A stretch of DNA of 64,000 nucleotides. Source: Heterohyrax brucei. Its lineage: Eukaryota; Chordata; Mammalia; Hyracoidea; Procaviidae. A program made the translations under genes and the position numbers. The stretch covers positions 86,245,049 to 86,309,048 of the forward strand of contig CM053156.1 of the NCBI GenBank assembly GCA_028571685.1, in the 5' to 3' direction. Under the pieces are notes generated by a model that searched no databases, was not told the origin of the DNA, and saw only the letters and a program-made list of their open reading frames with translations. Position 1 is the stretch's first letter, and each line of letters starts with the position of its first letter. Shown here one piece after another: positions 1-10,593 of the stretch.

Positions 1-44
1 GGCTGGCAGACAGGATTGGAAGTTCTGATTAGCAGTTTTCTGAA

Positions 45-222
45 AAAGCCCTGGTGGTACGGCAGTCAAAGCATTTGGCTGCTAGCCTATAGGCTGGGGA
101 CTGGAACCTATAAGCCGTTTGGCAGGCAGGCTGCTTTTTTAAAGATTGCAGCTTGGAAAGCCTTTGGGGTAGTTCTACTCTGTCTTATGTGGTCACTATG
201 AGTAGGAATAGGCAGTTAATGG
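45..222 (+). mobile_element. AfroSINE, degenerate
   Basis: Starts with the family head AAAAGCCCTGGTGGTACGGC and shows the body motif ending CAGCTTGGAAAGCC, the TTCTACTCTGTCTTATG block and the tail GTCACTATGAGTAGGAATAG. The order matches the afrotherian AfroSINE. It is diverged and carries small internal gains, so it is an old non-functional copy. Confidence 0.8.
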
Positions 223-277
223 ACAGGACAGGTAGCTTCAGAAGGAAAAATGAGCAGCCGTAGGGAGTTAGGAAGGA

Positions 278-786
278 TGTCTGTGTGCCCTACTGCTGCT
301 GTGACAGAAATACCACCAGTGGATGGCTTTAACAAAGAGAAATTCCTTCCCTCACAGTCTAGGAGGCCAGAAGTCTTAATTCAAGGCGCCAGCTCCGGGG
401 GAAGGCTTCTGTCTGTCAGTTCTGGAAGAAGATCCTTGTTGTCAGTCTTCCCCAGGTCCAGGGCTTCTCGGTGCAGACACCCTGGATCCAAAAAGGATGT
501 GCTCTGCTCCTGGTTCTTCTTTCCTGGTGGTATGAGGTCCCTCTCCTCTCCTCCTCTCTCTCTTTTAGATCTCAGAAGAGATTGACTCAAAACACAACCT
601 CTGTCCTGTGGATTGTGCCCTGCCTCATTAACATAACTGCCTCTCGTCCTGCCTCATTTACATACAGAGGTTTGATTTACAACACTATAGGATGATTGCA
701 TCAGATGGAGGACCACGAACAATGATGGGAATCAAAGCCTAGCCAGGTTGACACGTATTTGGAGGTACACAATTCAGTGTATAACA
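278..786 (-). mobile_element. MaLR-type solo LTR (subfamily A)
   Basis: Read on the plus strand it runs from a degraded start (CTACTGCTGCTGTGACAG) through AGAAATACCACCAGTGGATGG and TCACAGTCTAGGAGG to the end CACAATTCAGTGTATAACA. This is the reverse complement of LTRs beginning TGTTATGGATTGAATTGTGT, typical of mammalian ERVL-MaLR elements. No internal retroviral sequence flanks it, so it is a solo LTR. I cannot see a clean target duplication. Confidence 0.75.
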
Positions 787-2229
787 GGTGGGAATAGGGG
801 CACTGTGGGATACCCTCCCCCCATCCCCAGCCCTGGGCTTGCTAGAATGGATCACTCCCTCTTCTTAGGACCCAGAGCCTGGAGGAGGTTCCCTCTGGGG
901 CACTGTCTGTGAACTTGCCTCGGTCTGTCTTGTAGCTATCGGCAGGTGGCCAAAGCTCAGGGCAGGGCCTGCACACAATGGACACTCTGTAAATTAATGC
1001 TTCAACTAGGAGCTTTCCGCCCCCTGCAGCATCCTTGCCTTTCCGGAGGTTTGGGGGCTGGGACCCAGGCCCAGGATGGGAGGCTGGGGCATTCTGGCAG
1101 GGGGCCAGGCAGGGAGACCTGGTGTATTGTGCTCTTGGGAACCCATGTCTGTCCCCTGAACACTTCTCTCTGCCGTCAAGGACTTGCTTCTCAGGGTCCT
1201 GAAGATTTTAACACCTTGGCCATCCTTAGCGGAAACACCTTGTCTCCCGAGTGGAGTCTGTTCCCATTTCTCAGTGAAGAATGTACCCGTGCGGTTGCCC
1301 TGATAGGTCCTGGGGGCATCTCTTGGTCTTCTGTCTGCCCAGCCCTGCCCCAAACCCCTCTACATTTGAATTTTGGAACTCCACCCAGTGGGCTGGACGA
1401 GGCCAAGAAGGTAAGGCCAGAGAAAGGCCAGAGGCGTGCTCCAAGCCTGGCTGGCCCAAGCAGTGGACACTTCAGTGGAGGGTGCTGGTGGGCTGTTGCA
1501 CCCCGTGGTCAGGTGGACCCCTTGCCCCCACCCAGTGTGTCCGTCTGGATATAAGTGCTAGCTTATTGGAGCTGGCGTGAGCCAGTGTGGCCCCGTCGGA
1601 AGAGCACGCACACTGTGCAGCCTCAGGCCCTGGGGGACATTGACCTCGGGAGTGGTGCTCACTCAGCATCTGAGGCTCTAGGACCAAGGCCAAGATGAGG
1701 CATGGGACCCCCAGTGTGGGTGACAAACTTGTGGCCTGTAGAGGAAAGACTCAACCAGGACCAATGAGGGCTGGGCGGACAGGCCAGAGGTACCCTGGGG
1801 ACCCTTCCAGCCATGACCCAACAGGTCCTCCTAGTCTGCGAAGCCCAAATCAAACACCCTCCCTTCTTCTTGGCACCGACAGAGGAAACTGGTTCCACCA
1901 GGGCTGCAGCTGGCTGGGTTTCTTCGCTCTTTGAACTTGGCCGATCAAATCCCGTCTGAGATGTAATTGTAACTGAGCCCGATGGCTTTCTGTTTCAGGG
2001 TCAATCAGCCTGGACTCATCTCACCTGCTGCGATGAAGCAACGAGGAAATGAATTCAAACTAAGGCTGCCTGTCTCCTGGTTCCCTCCTGAAGGGAGGCC
2101 ACAGTGGCAGAAGCCAGCGCCAAGTCACGTAGCCCCGCTGCTGCAGACAGTCGACACCGCCAAACGCACATCCCTGGGGAACAGAGAGTCTGTGATTCTT
2201 TATGTTAACTGTAAACAAACCTTTTTTTT
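787..2229. other. Unassigned GC-rich, repeat-poor DNA
   Basis: No repeat family that I recognise. It contains a 202-codon plus-strand reading frame (946-1554) and overlapping minus frames, but the predicted peptides are low in recognisable domains and rich in P, G, S and R, as expected for chance frames in GC-rich DNA. No splice-bounded exon is evident. Confidence 0.5.
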
Positions 2230-2592
2230 TTTTTTAAATCAAACATATTTCTGAGGGGTGTTTAATGGGACTGTGCCGCTGTCTACCTATAAACTCCATG
2301 TGACAGGATGCTGGCGCCGGCGGAATTTGATATACGGAATGCCCAACAAATTATCATATCTGACAGGCAATTTCTCCAATAAACCCAGGGCGGTGTTTCC
2401 CACTGGGCGGGAGGCGGCGTGCACATGGCCCCCCGCAGACACCAGTGTGAGGCAGGGCAGGAGGGGGGACAGGAGCTGAAGTGTATTTACTGCGCTGGCT
2501 AGGGCGGGGCGAAGAGGGCCTGTCATTAAAAGTGCAGCCAGGATCCATCTTCTGTCCAAAGATATAAGCCTCTTTCAGGGAGAACAAAACCC
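2230..2592. promoter_or_regulatory. Candidate conserved noncoding element
   Basis: A repeat-free block that begins after a T-run and contains intact AT-rich words (TATACGGAATGCCCAACAAA, TTATCATATCTGACAGG, CTCCAATAAACCC, GATATAAGCCTC) in otherwise GC-rich DNA. TGACAGG fits a MEIS/TGIF-type site. The contrast with decayed repeats on both sides suggests constraint, but this is inference from base composition and motif density only. Confidence 0.3.
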
Positions 2593-2597
2593 TCAAA

Positions 2598-2768
2598 ACA
2601 AATCTGATGCTGTCGAGTGAATGCTCTGACTCAGAGCAGCCGTACAGATTGCAGAGCAGAGCTGCTCCATGGGGTTTTCTAGGCTGCAGTCTGTAAGGCA
2701 GCAGATTGCCAGGCCTTTCTTTGCTGTGGGGCTGAGCACGTTTGAAACACTAACTTGTGGTTGGTGGA
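2598..2768 (-). mobile_element. AfroSINE, reverse orientation
   Basis: Plus-strand order is the reverse SINE: GATGCTGTCGAGTGAATG, GCTCCATGGGGTTTTCTAGG, GCAGATTGCCAGGCCTTTCT and then a decayed head near AACACTAACTTGTGG. It belongs to the longer subtype with the middle module seen reversed as CAGATTGCCAGGCC. Confidence 0.75.
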
Positions 2769-2879
2769 CAAAAACAAACCCTTTGCACCACCCAGGACCC
2801 TTTGCTGGGGAAAGGCCAGTTTAAACGCTTGGCCCCACGTGCCATGGAGAGGCACAGGGCACGTTATTGTCTTTCTTCT

Positions 2880-3160
2880 TCACTGTGATTGACCTTGAAG
2901 TTTACAGAGCAGGTGAGTTTCTCGTTAGAGAGTTAATACACAGAGTGTTTTATGAGGTTGGTTGCTAGCCTGACAACGTGTCAGCGCTCTCCTGTTCCCC
3001 GTCCCGGGTTCCCTGTGTCCGTTTGTCCGGTTCTCCTGTCTCTCCTTGCCCTCTTGTTTTTGCTCTTGGGCTGGTGTGCCTCATTCATCTCAGACCCACG
3101 ATTGAACCACACGGCCCGTCCTGCATGAAATGCCGTCTTCTTGTTGTAACTGTGGAGAAA
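2880..3160 (-). mobile_element. L1-like interspersed repeat, decayed
   Basis: Shares a word order with 48733-49345: a step like GAAGTTTACAGAGCAGG, TTTCTCGTTAGAGAGTTAA, CAACGTGTCAGCGCTCTCC, GGGTTCCCTGTGTCC, CTCTTGGGCTGGTGTGCC. The T-rich left edge of the better copy suggests a reversed A-tail, so minus orientation is inferred. I believe it is an afrotherian L1-derived segment, but the name is unverified. Confidence 0.45.
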
Positions 3161-3380
3161 CAGGGTTCCCGGGCGCTTGGAAGGGGCTTCTTGTGTCCCA
3201 GAAGGTCAGTCAGGTTGTCCCTCAGCTTAAGCTTCAAGTTCACTAGCCTGGTGGCCTGTCTGTCACTTGCCTGGCAGAGTACAGAAGCTGTTCCCAGCTG
3301 CTCCCTCAGACAGGGCGTCTTCAACCAGGCCATTCTCAGGCACCTGTACCACAGTCTTGGAAACTGCCAGGGTACCTCCT

Positions 3381-3881
3381 TGTTTTAGTCAGCTAGGGCT
3401 GCTCTAACAGAAATACCACAGAGTGGATGGTTTTAACAAAAAAAGATTTATTCTTACACAGTCCGGTAGGTTGCAAGTCCATATTCAGGGTGTCTGCTCC
3501 AGGGAAAGACTTTCCCCTTGACGGCTCTGGAGGAAAGTCCAGTATTGCATCAGTCTTTGTCCAGGGAGCATCCTCACGCAAGAACCTCTGGTCTGAACGA
3601 TGTGCTCTGCTCCCGGTGCTGCTTGCTTGATGGTAGCGAGGTTCTCAAATTGTCCTTGGTTCTTTTTCCTTTTATTCCTTGCAAGCTAAAAGCATTAAGG
3701 GTGGGGCAAGCCATACTCCAGGGAAACTTCCCCCATAGCAGGAATTCACAGCCCCACCCTAATCCTTTAACATACAGGTTAGCAAAACCACACAATGGAG
3801 GACAGTCCCAAGATACTGGGAACCATATCCCAGCCACGTGGCTGCACACATTTTTGGGGGGACACAATTCAAACCATGACA
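3381..3881 (-). mobile_element. MaLR-type solo LTR (subfamily B), 5-bp TSD
   Basis: Begins TGTTTTAGTCAGCTAGGGC and ends CAATTCAAACCATGACA, so it has TG...CA termini. The five bases CTCCT immediately before (3376-3380) and after (3882-3886) are identical, the target duplication size expected of ERVL/MaLR elements. The central stretch GGGGCAAGCCATACTCCAGG is shared with the LTR at 26041, defining a subfamily distinct from the other LTRs here. Confidence 0.88.
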
Positions 3882-4091
3882 CTCCTCCTTCCCCAGTCCT
3901 CTTCTCCAGTTTCTCACCAAGAGAGTTCCAGTCAATCCTCATTCAGCTTGAATTGGTTTCTGCTGCTTGCATCCTGTGAACCATAACTGATGTTTTCCTC
4001 ATCTGCAAAATGGGCATAATGGTGACAGCCACCACTGATTAGTGTTATTAGGCGATCACTGTATCCCTGCACTAGCTGCTGGCCTCCTAGG

Positions 4092-4252
4092 TTGGTGCAA
4101 AAGGTAGGTACCAGAAGGCTGGACGTTGGAGTCCACACAGAGGTGCCTCAGAAGAAAGGCCTGGGGGTCCACTTCCAAAAAGTCAGCCATAGAACACCGC
4201 TTGGAGTACATGGGGTCTCCTGGACGGGTGTCAACTGGACTGCAATGGGTGT
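4092..4252 (+). mobile_element. AfroSINE, long subtype
   Basis: Carries the middle module ACAGAGGTGCCTCAGAAGAA / AGGCCTGGGGGTCCACTTCC and a tail reading GGGTCTCCTGGACGGGTGTC AACTGG. The head is eroded. Confidence 0.7.
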
Positions 4253-5890
4253 AGTGCAAATGTAGGGGTGCAAAGGCTGAGCCTAAGGTGTTCTGCTGCT
4301 GAGTGGCAAGCTTTTAGGAAGACAAGGACTTGGTTTCAGGATCCTGGGGGCCCAGCTCTGGGCAGAACAGAGACAAAGACCTGTGGGCAGGATGTGTGGC
4401 GAGACAATCAAGAGAGGGCTGCTCTGGCCTCTTACCTCCCCCTTGCATCCACCCGCCTGCAAGCAGACCCCCTTGGCTTTGTTTGTGTCGAGGAGGCTAA
4501 CGTGTCCCCCAGAAGCAGAGTGCGGGTCTCCCAGCAGTGGCCCTTGGAGGCCAGGAACCGAAGGCCCGAGCGCGGTATGTATGTTGAATGCGTGTGTGTG
4601 AGGCTTCTAGCGGCCTCGGGAGGCGCGGGGATCGGAGCACACCACCATATGGGGATGTGGTTGTGGAAAAAAAATATTTATGAAATGGCTTTTCCAAATG
4701 TTTAATCTACAGCAGATGCATCTTAAATTAATCTGTTTGGCTTGGCTTGGCGGCGGGAGACGCCACTTCAGTGTGTAGGCCTCCTGGAGCGGGGGCTGCT
4801 ACGAGAAGTGCCCGTGGTGGGTGGCTGGACGCAGGCAGAGCTCTCTGGGAGGTGAGGGGCCAGTCTGGGGTGGGCTGGGGGGACAGGGAGAGAAGGGGAG
4901 AAGCCCCCCACATGCCCAGTGTCTCTCACAGGTCACCACATTTTAATTTGGGGCTCATGAATGCTGTGCGTTGAATCTCCCCACTGGAATAATAAACCTG
5001 CGCTGCCTGGCTCGGTAGAGAGTCTTCCTGACACGGATTACGGCTGCGATGGGGTGCCACCCTTGCTCCCAGCTGTGGCATTGCCTTGGGTTTTGCGGAG
5101 GAAGAACAAACCCTTACCAAGAGTCCTAAACTCTACGGAAAGTTTCTGGAATGAGAAATGGGACTACTGATTTCTCCAACTTCATCTTTTTGCTGATGCC
5201 CTGGGCCACCCCAGCACCCCAAACACCGTCCTGGGTCAGGGCCTTTGCCCACCCTGCCTGCTCTGCAGGAAGCTGTCCCCTTCTGCCTTGGCCCTGTTGT
5301 ACCCCCCACTCCTGTCCTTCTGTCCTCTGTGAGGCCTTGGTTGGTCTCCCAAAGCTCGCACTTGGTCTGCCTCATGGAGCGCTCAACACACACACCCGTG
5401 CTGTGATTTGGATGGGGCCGCCATGCCGGTCTGTCTGCCACACAGGGCAGTGGCCTGCAGGGCTGGTCCTGTCCCCTTAGCACAGCCTGACCCCTCCCCC
5501 TCCATGATGGCTGGCTGGCCGGTGTGGGTTGATGGACTGGGCAAATCGAGAGGAGGTGACCGGAGGCCCACAGGTTGTTCCTTTCTGAAGACCTTGGCAA
5601 CAGGACAACACAATCACACTTCGGTTGAAAGGCAGGCAATGCTCCTGGTCCTGGAGTGGTGATAGTCCACCTGGGCTGGCGACAGGGGAAGGCAGGGCCG
5701 TCCGAGAAGGTGGCTGCCATCATTTCCAGCCAGCCATGTAGACGCTCATTCAGGTTTTTGGCAGGATTCAGTTCCTCAGGTTACAGGCAGGGCTGAACTG
5801 AGCGATGTGGGGGCCTGCACACGGGCCCTACGTACTGACCATCTGTGGGACCTCCTCCTCTGCTTATGCGTTCAAACAGGAGATGTGAGT
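4253..5890. other. Unassigned DNA
   Basis: Mostly GC-rich sequence without a repeat I can name. A short AT-rich island at about 4690-4740 (TTTAATCTACAGCAGATGCA, TCTTAAATTAATCTG) stands out as possibly constrained. The 196-codon minus frame at 5133-5723 has no recognisable domain. Confidence 0.45.
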
Positions 5891-5891
5891 T

Positions 5892-6090
5892 ACACACACA
5901 CATACACACATATATACATACACGTATGTGTATATATGTGAACTTAACGGTCAGATCCCATTTATATACACACACATACATGTGTATACATGTGTACACA
6001 CACATACGTGCATACACACATACACATATACATATATGTGTGTATACATGCATATATACATACGTACATATATACATATGTATGCATATA
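5892..6090. repeat. CA/CATA/TA microsatellite
   Basis: Alternating purine-pyrimidine tract of ACAC, CATA, TATA and TGTG words. It is broken at 5938-5962 by a solo mariner terminal repeat (GAACTTAACGGTCAGATC). Confidence 0.9.
5938..5962. mobile_element. Solo mariner terminal-repeat remnant
   Basis: GAACTTAACGGTCAGATC is the reverse complement, with one mismatch, of the start of the mariner copy at 6091 (GATCTGACAGTTAAGTTC). No mariner body adjoins it on the left, so only a terminal repeat survives, stranded inside the microsatellite. Confidence 0.6.
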
Positions 6091-6644
6091 TCAGATCTGA
6101 CAGTTAAGTTCATGAACTGATCCTAGAGAAAGGGCTCCATACCTCATTGCTGAATATCACTGCCGTCACCTTTGAAGTACCCCCCTTGGGAAGCTGTGAA
6201 CCTATGCCAGCACCTGGTCCACCGTTCAAAGCCATTGTGGAACGCTTTTTCTGGAATGCATGAGAGCTGTCGTTGTATTATCCTTGAATGTCATCAGAAT
6301 GTCTTCCTTTCAATATTCCCTTTATCTTCGGATAAAGAAAAAAAAATCACTGGAGGCCAGATCAGGCAAGTAGGGAGGGTGTTCCAATACAGTGATTTGT
6401 TGACTGGCTGAAAACTCCCTCACAGACAAGTGGACAATGAAGTTGATGAACTTGCCACCCTGCCACTGTGTGCAATAGACATTCCAAGAAGAGTTCCACA
6501 ATGACTTTGAAGGGTGGACTAGGCACTGGCGTCAGTGTGTCGCTTCTCAAGGGAAATACTTGGAAGGTGACAATAGTGACATTCAGCAGTGAGGTATGCA
6601 GCACTTAGAACAATTAAGTTCACAGCCTTAACTGTCAGACCTCA
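6091..6644 (-). mobile_element. Long-TIR mariner-derived element, core inverted
   Basis: Flanked by the dinucleotide TA on both sides (6089-6090 and 6645-6646), the mariner target duplication. The outer arms (about 6091-6265 and 6470-6644) are inverted repeats of each other. The core, seen here as CTTTATCTTCGGATAAAG and GGGAGGGTGTTCCAATACAG, is the reverse complement of the core in the other five copies. It is a non-autonomous element with only transposase remnants. Confidence 0.85.
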
Positions 6645-6799
6645 TATACGTGTGTGTATGTGTATTTTTTATACATTTGCCACGATAGTGTGATATTAAA
6701 TAGATGCTAGAGTGCATCCACGCGCATGCCAAACATATTTGAAAGTTAAGGCTACAAATATCTTGTTTACAAAATCTATGACATAACTGTATGTATGAA
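6645..6799. other. Short AT-rich spacer
   Basis: TGTG/TATTTT-rich sequence between the mariner and the RTE fragment, with no recognised feature. Confidence 0.4.
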
Positions 6800-7695
6800 T
6801 GTCAGGTGCCATCAAGTTGGTTTTGACTCACAAAGACCTAACACACCACAGAACCCTACACTGCGCCGTCCTCACACAGGTTGTCATGCTCGAGCCCGTT
6901 GTTGCAGCCCCTGCGTCAGTCCACCTAACTGAGGCTCTTCCTCTTTTGTAAAGACCCTCTACTTTACCAAGCAAGGTAAAGTAGGGACTTCTCTCAGACT
7001 GGTCCCTCCTAAGAACATGTCCAAAGTAAGGGAGATGAAGTCTCGTTATCCTGGCTTCTATGGAACATTCTGGCTGTACTTCTTCCAAGACAGATTTGTT
7101 TGTTTCTTTGTTTGGCAGTCCATAGTGTATTCCACATTCTTCACCAACACCACAATTCAAAAGTGTCACTTCTTCTTTGATCTTACTTATTCATTGTCCA
7201 GCTGTTACACGCATACGAGGCAATTGAAAACACCATGGCTTGAGGTCAGACTAGAGTCTTTAAGGCTACATCTTTGCTTCCGAACACTTTAAAGAGGTCT
7301 CTTACAGCAGTTTTGCCCAATGGAGTGCATTTTTTCATTTCTTGACTGCTGCTTCCTTGGGTGTTGATTGTGGATCCAAATAAAGTGAAACCCTTGACAA
7401 CTTCAATCTTTTCTCTGTTAATCACGATGTTGTTTATTAGTCCAGTTGTGAGGGTTTTTCTCTTCATTATACTGAGGTGCAATCTCTACCGAAGACTGAG
7501 GTCTTTGATCTTCATCAGTAAGTGTTTCCAGTCCGCTTCACTTCTAGCATACAAGGTTGTGTCATCTGTGTATCACAGGTTGTTGATGAGACTTCCCCCA
7601 ATCCTGATGCCCTCTTCTTCCTCACCCAGTCCAATTGCTCAGATTATTTGCTTGGTATACAGATTGAATAAGTGTAGTGAAATGATACAAATGTG
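6800..7695 (-). mobile_element. RTE (BovB-lineage) LINE fragment with reverse transcriptase remnant
   Basis: On the minus strand the translated order is a YTDD box (codons at about 7561-7573, the YxDD catalytic motif of reverse transcriptase), then FGSTINTQGSSSQEMKK, VLEEVQPECS and YFGHVLRRDQSERS, the order of the C-terminal half of RTE/BovB ORF2. The 3' end at about 6800 reads, reversed, CAAAACCAACTTGATGGCAC. Stops and frameshifts interrupt it and the 5' half is missing, as expected for 5'-truncated retrotransposition. Confidence 0.85.
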
Positions 7696-8611
7696 TGTAC
7701 ATAAGTGCTGTATGGTTAAAAAGTAACTTGATTGACTTTGTTGCAGTGATGGATTTATTTGAGTTTTCTTGCTTTTGTTCATCATCTGGGACTGGAGTTC
7801 CCATTGGGATGTGCTCAAACATCCCCTTGTGTTTGATCATGGTGAAGAGCATTGCTAGTCCTGTTGGCTGGGGTCACTGGGTCAGCAGACATGGATGTAC
7901 AAGACAGTTCTCTCAAAATGAATCAGAGAATGTATCTATTAGTATAATCCATCCTCACCCAATAACCACTCACATTGGATCTAGCTGCATATTGGATGAA
8001 TGTAGCAGGAGTTAGACTCAACAGTGCATCCCCACCTCTTGTTTATTAGAAAATAAATTGTATACTGCCAAGAGACCCACTAAGATAAGAGATTTTAGTT
8101 ACACAGGAGGGCCGGTAGGAGATAGATGTCAACGAAGGTGTTGAAGTGGTAGGGGCCTCATAGTTTAAACACCTTGCACGTGGGCTCCCCCGTGATCCTA
8201 CGTGAACTGTGTTTGTGGCCAGTGTATTCTTATACACTGGAGCAGGTATCAGCTGTAGTGAGTGTCTTGCCAGTTCCCTTCCACTGTCATGCTCGCTTTT
8301 CCTTGTGCCCTGTCTGCTTGGCATCTATAGGTCTTTGTTTGGCATGACCAGTGTCCTGCGCTGTTGATGCCCCAAGCACATGCTTATACTGCTTGTTGGG
8401 TCACCCGTCCCTGGTTCTAAGACTACAGTCCCTGTTTCCTGCTGGCTGTTGGCTAGGGGCTGCCCTTGGGTCTCAGAAGCTTCACTTGGCATCTTAGAGC
8501 CAGCAGTGGCACATGGAATCCCACGCAGGCTGCCGTCTCTCTGGCCTTTCTTTCAAAGTCATGTCTTTGTCACTTCAGCCCTAAGAGGTCTTTAGTTTTT
8601 CAATTTTGCCA
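7696..8611. other. Unassigned DNA, probably old interspersed repeat
   Basis: No named element. Moderately AT-rich sequence with short reading frames only (longest 106 codons at 7695-8015, plus). A retroviral LTR or unrecognised LINE region is possible, but I cannot support either. Confidence 0.35.
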
Positions 8612-9115
8612 GGAGTTGTTGAACACATGGAGGAAAACACACACTGATTCAATGATTTCTACATGTACAACTTAGTGACACTGATGGCATTCTTCAAGCT
8701 GTGCCACCACTCTCAGCTGCCTTTCCCACATTGTTCCTCCCGTTAACACCAGCTCACTGCCCTATAAAATTTCTGTCTAATCTCTTAAATTGTTCTTGTC
8801 ACTTTGATCCCATGTTGGTAGCTCTTTAAGGGAGAACAGCACTCAAGGAAGACCTTCCTTCCTAGTTAAGTTAGACTATTGTTTGTTTTTTAGAAGACCT
8901 CATGAGAAATTTTGGTTTAAGGTTTAAAGATTATCTTGGGGCAAAAGTTTTGGGGATTCATCCAGATTCACTAGCTCCAGAAAGTTCACTAGCTCCAGGG
9001 AGTCTGGATTCCATAAGAATTTTAAATTCTGTTCTATTCTCCCTTTTGATCAGTATTCTTCCATAGAACCTTCCATCAAAACACTCAGTAACACTAGCTG
9101 GGGTTTTCTAGTTTT
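8612..9115 (-). mobile_element. L1-like interspersed repeat (family also at 22256 and 38128)
   Basis: Shares ordered words with 38128-38530: ACACTGATTCAATGATTTCT, GTGACACTGATGGCATTCTT, TTGATCCCATGTTGGTAGCT, GGTTTAAGGTTTAAAG and AGCTCCAGAAAGT. The family recurs three times in the window in the same orientation. I infer an L1 untranslated segment; the strand is uncertain. Confidence 0.5.
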
Positions 9116-9136
9116 AAGGGCTTATGTCATTACATT

Positions 9137-9846
9137 GGAGTCCTGAGTGGTACAAACAGGAAGCCCCCAATTACCAACCCAAAGATTGGTGTTGTGAATC
9201 CACTCACAGGTGCCTCAGAAGTAAGGCCCAGCCATCTGCTTCCAAAAAGTCGTGTCTTAGTCCTCTAGTGCTGCTACAACAGAAATGCCACAAGTGGATG
9301 GCTTCAACAAGGACCGATTTGTCTGTCATGGTCCAGTAGGCTGTGAGTCCAAACTGAGGGCATCAGCTCCAGGGGAAGGATTTCTCTGCTGGCTCTGGAG
9401 GAAGGCCCTTGTCATCAGTGCCCCCCTGAAATGGGAGCTTCTCAGGCACAGAGACCCTGGGTCCTTTCCAGAGGATTCATTCCGGTCCTGGCACTGCTTC
9501 TTGGAGATGTGACATCAGCAACTCTCTGCCTGCTTCCCTTTCCTTCGTAACCCCAAGAGACAGCCTCAAGGCCCAGCACGATCTTACACTCTGAGTCCTG
9601 CCCCACCAACCCAACAGCTACCCACTGTCCCTCATTAACATCGGAGAGGCCGTGTTTAGAGCACACAGGAACATCCCAGGATAGTGGGGATCATGGCCCA
9701 GCCAAATGGCTACACACATTTTTGGAGGGACACAATGCAGTCCATGAACTGAACGGAGAACTCCATGAAGCAGCTCTGTGTTGCACACACACAGTGGGAA
9801 GGAGTCAGAATCAGGTCGCGGTAACTGGTCTGGTTTAGCTTTAGCG
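9137..9846 (+). mobile_element. AfroSINE split by an LTR
   Basis: The head and middle module occupy 9137-9252 (CAGGTGCCTCAGAAGTAAGG, ATCTGCTTCCAAAAAGTC). The 3' part resumes at about 9748-9846 after the LTR (CTCCATGAAGCAGCTCTGTG, GAGTCAGAATCAGG, GGTAACTGGTCTGGTTTAGC). Joined in order these form a normal SINE, so the LTR arrived later. Confidence 0.75.
9253..9747 (-). mobile_element. MaLR-type solo LTR (subfamily A)
   Basis: Runs from TGTCTTAGTCCTCTAGTGC to GACACAATGCAGTCCATGA. Interrupts the AfroSINE at 9137-9846. Confidence 0.85.
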
Positions 9847-9946
9847 GTTACGCTGGACTTACCTGGGAAATCCAGGAAACTCGCCCCCACTGAAGGTCTA
9901 AACCCTTAATCACAACTACAGTGTACCTCTCACCATGTAAGGTAAC

Positions 9947-10455
9947 TGTCTTGGTCACCTAGTGCTGCTGTAACAGAAAAGCCACAAGTGGACATCTTTA
10001 TCGAAGAGAATTTCATGCTCGCACGGTTTCATATACTGGAAGTCCAAATTCAGCTCCAAAGTAAGGCGTTCTTTTTCTTTTGGCTCAGGAGGAAGGTCCT
10101 CATCATCGACCTTTCTCTAGTATAGGAGATTCTCAGTGTGGGAACCTCAGATCCCAAAATGAGGTGTACTCCCAGCCCTGCTTTCTTGGTGGTGTGAAGT
10201 ACCCATATTTCTCAGCCCACTTCTCACTTTTATATCTCAAAAGAAATTGACTTAAAACACAATCTAATCTTATGGATGGTAGAGTCATGCCTCATTAACA
10301 TAACTGCTACAAATCCCACCTTAAATTGCGTAGAAGTAGGATTTATAACACAGAAAAGTCACATCAGATGACAAAACAGCAGACAATCACTCAGTACTGC
10401 AAATCACAGACTCATCAACAGAGACTTTTGGGGTGACACAATTAAATCCATAACG
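9947..10455 (-). mobile_element. MaLR-type solo LTR (subfamily A)
   Basis: Runs from TGTCTTGGTCACCTAGTGC to CACAATTAAATCCATAACG. The flanks GTAAC (9942-9946) and GTAGC (10456-10460) match in four of five bases, consistent with a decayed 5-bp target duplication. Confidence 0.82.
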
Positions 10456-10593
10456 GTAGCTGTTGGGTGAAGAGCTACTTTACCTAAAGAATTTGGTTAA
10501 AAACAGTACACATTTAGCATCATACATTTTGGGAGGTCAGAAGTCTAGTGTGGGGTCTCACTGGACTAAGATCGTAGTGTAAGCAGACAGTAA

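Noticed and set aside
946..1554. 202-codon plus-strand open frame as a gene
   Set aside because: No recognisable domain, overlapping minus frames of comparable length, GC-rich composition and no splice-site context. Chance frames of this size are expected.
5133..5723. 196-codon minus-strand frame
   Set aside because: Same reasons; low-complexity, proline- and glycine-rich, no homology that I recognise.
7246..7696. Intact reverse transcriptase gene
   Set aside because: A YTDD-like box and downstream motifs are recognisable, but a stop precedes the box, frames shift and the 5' half is absent. It is an RTE fossil.
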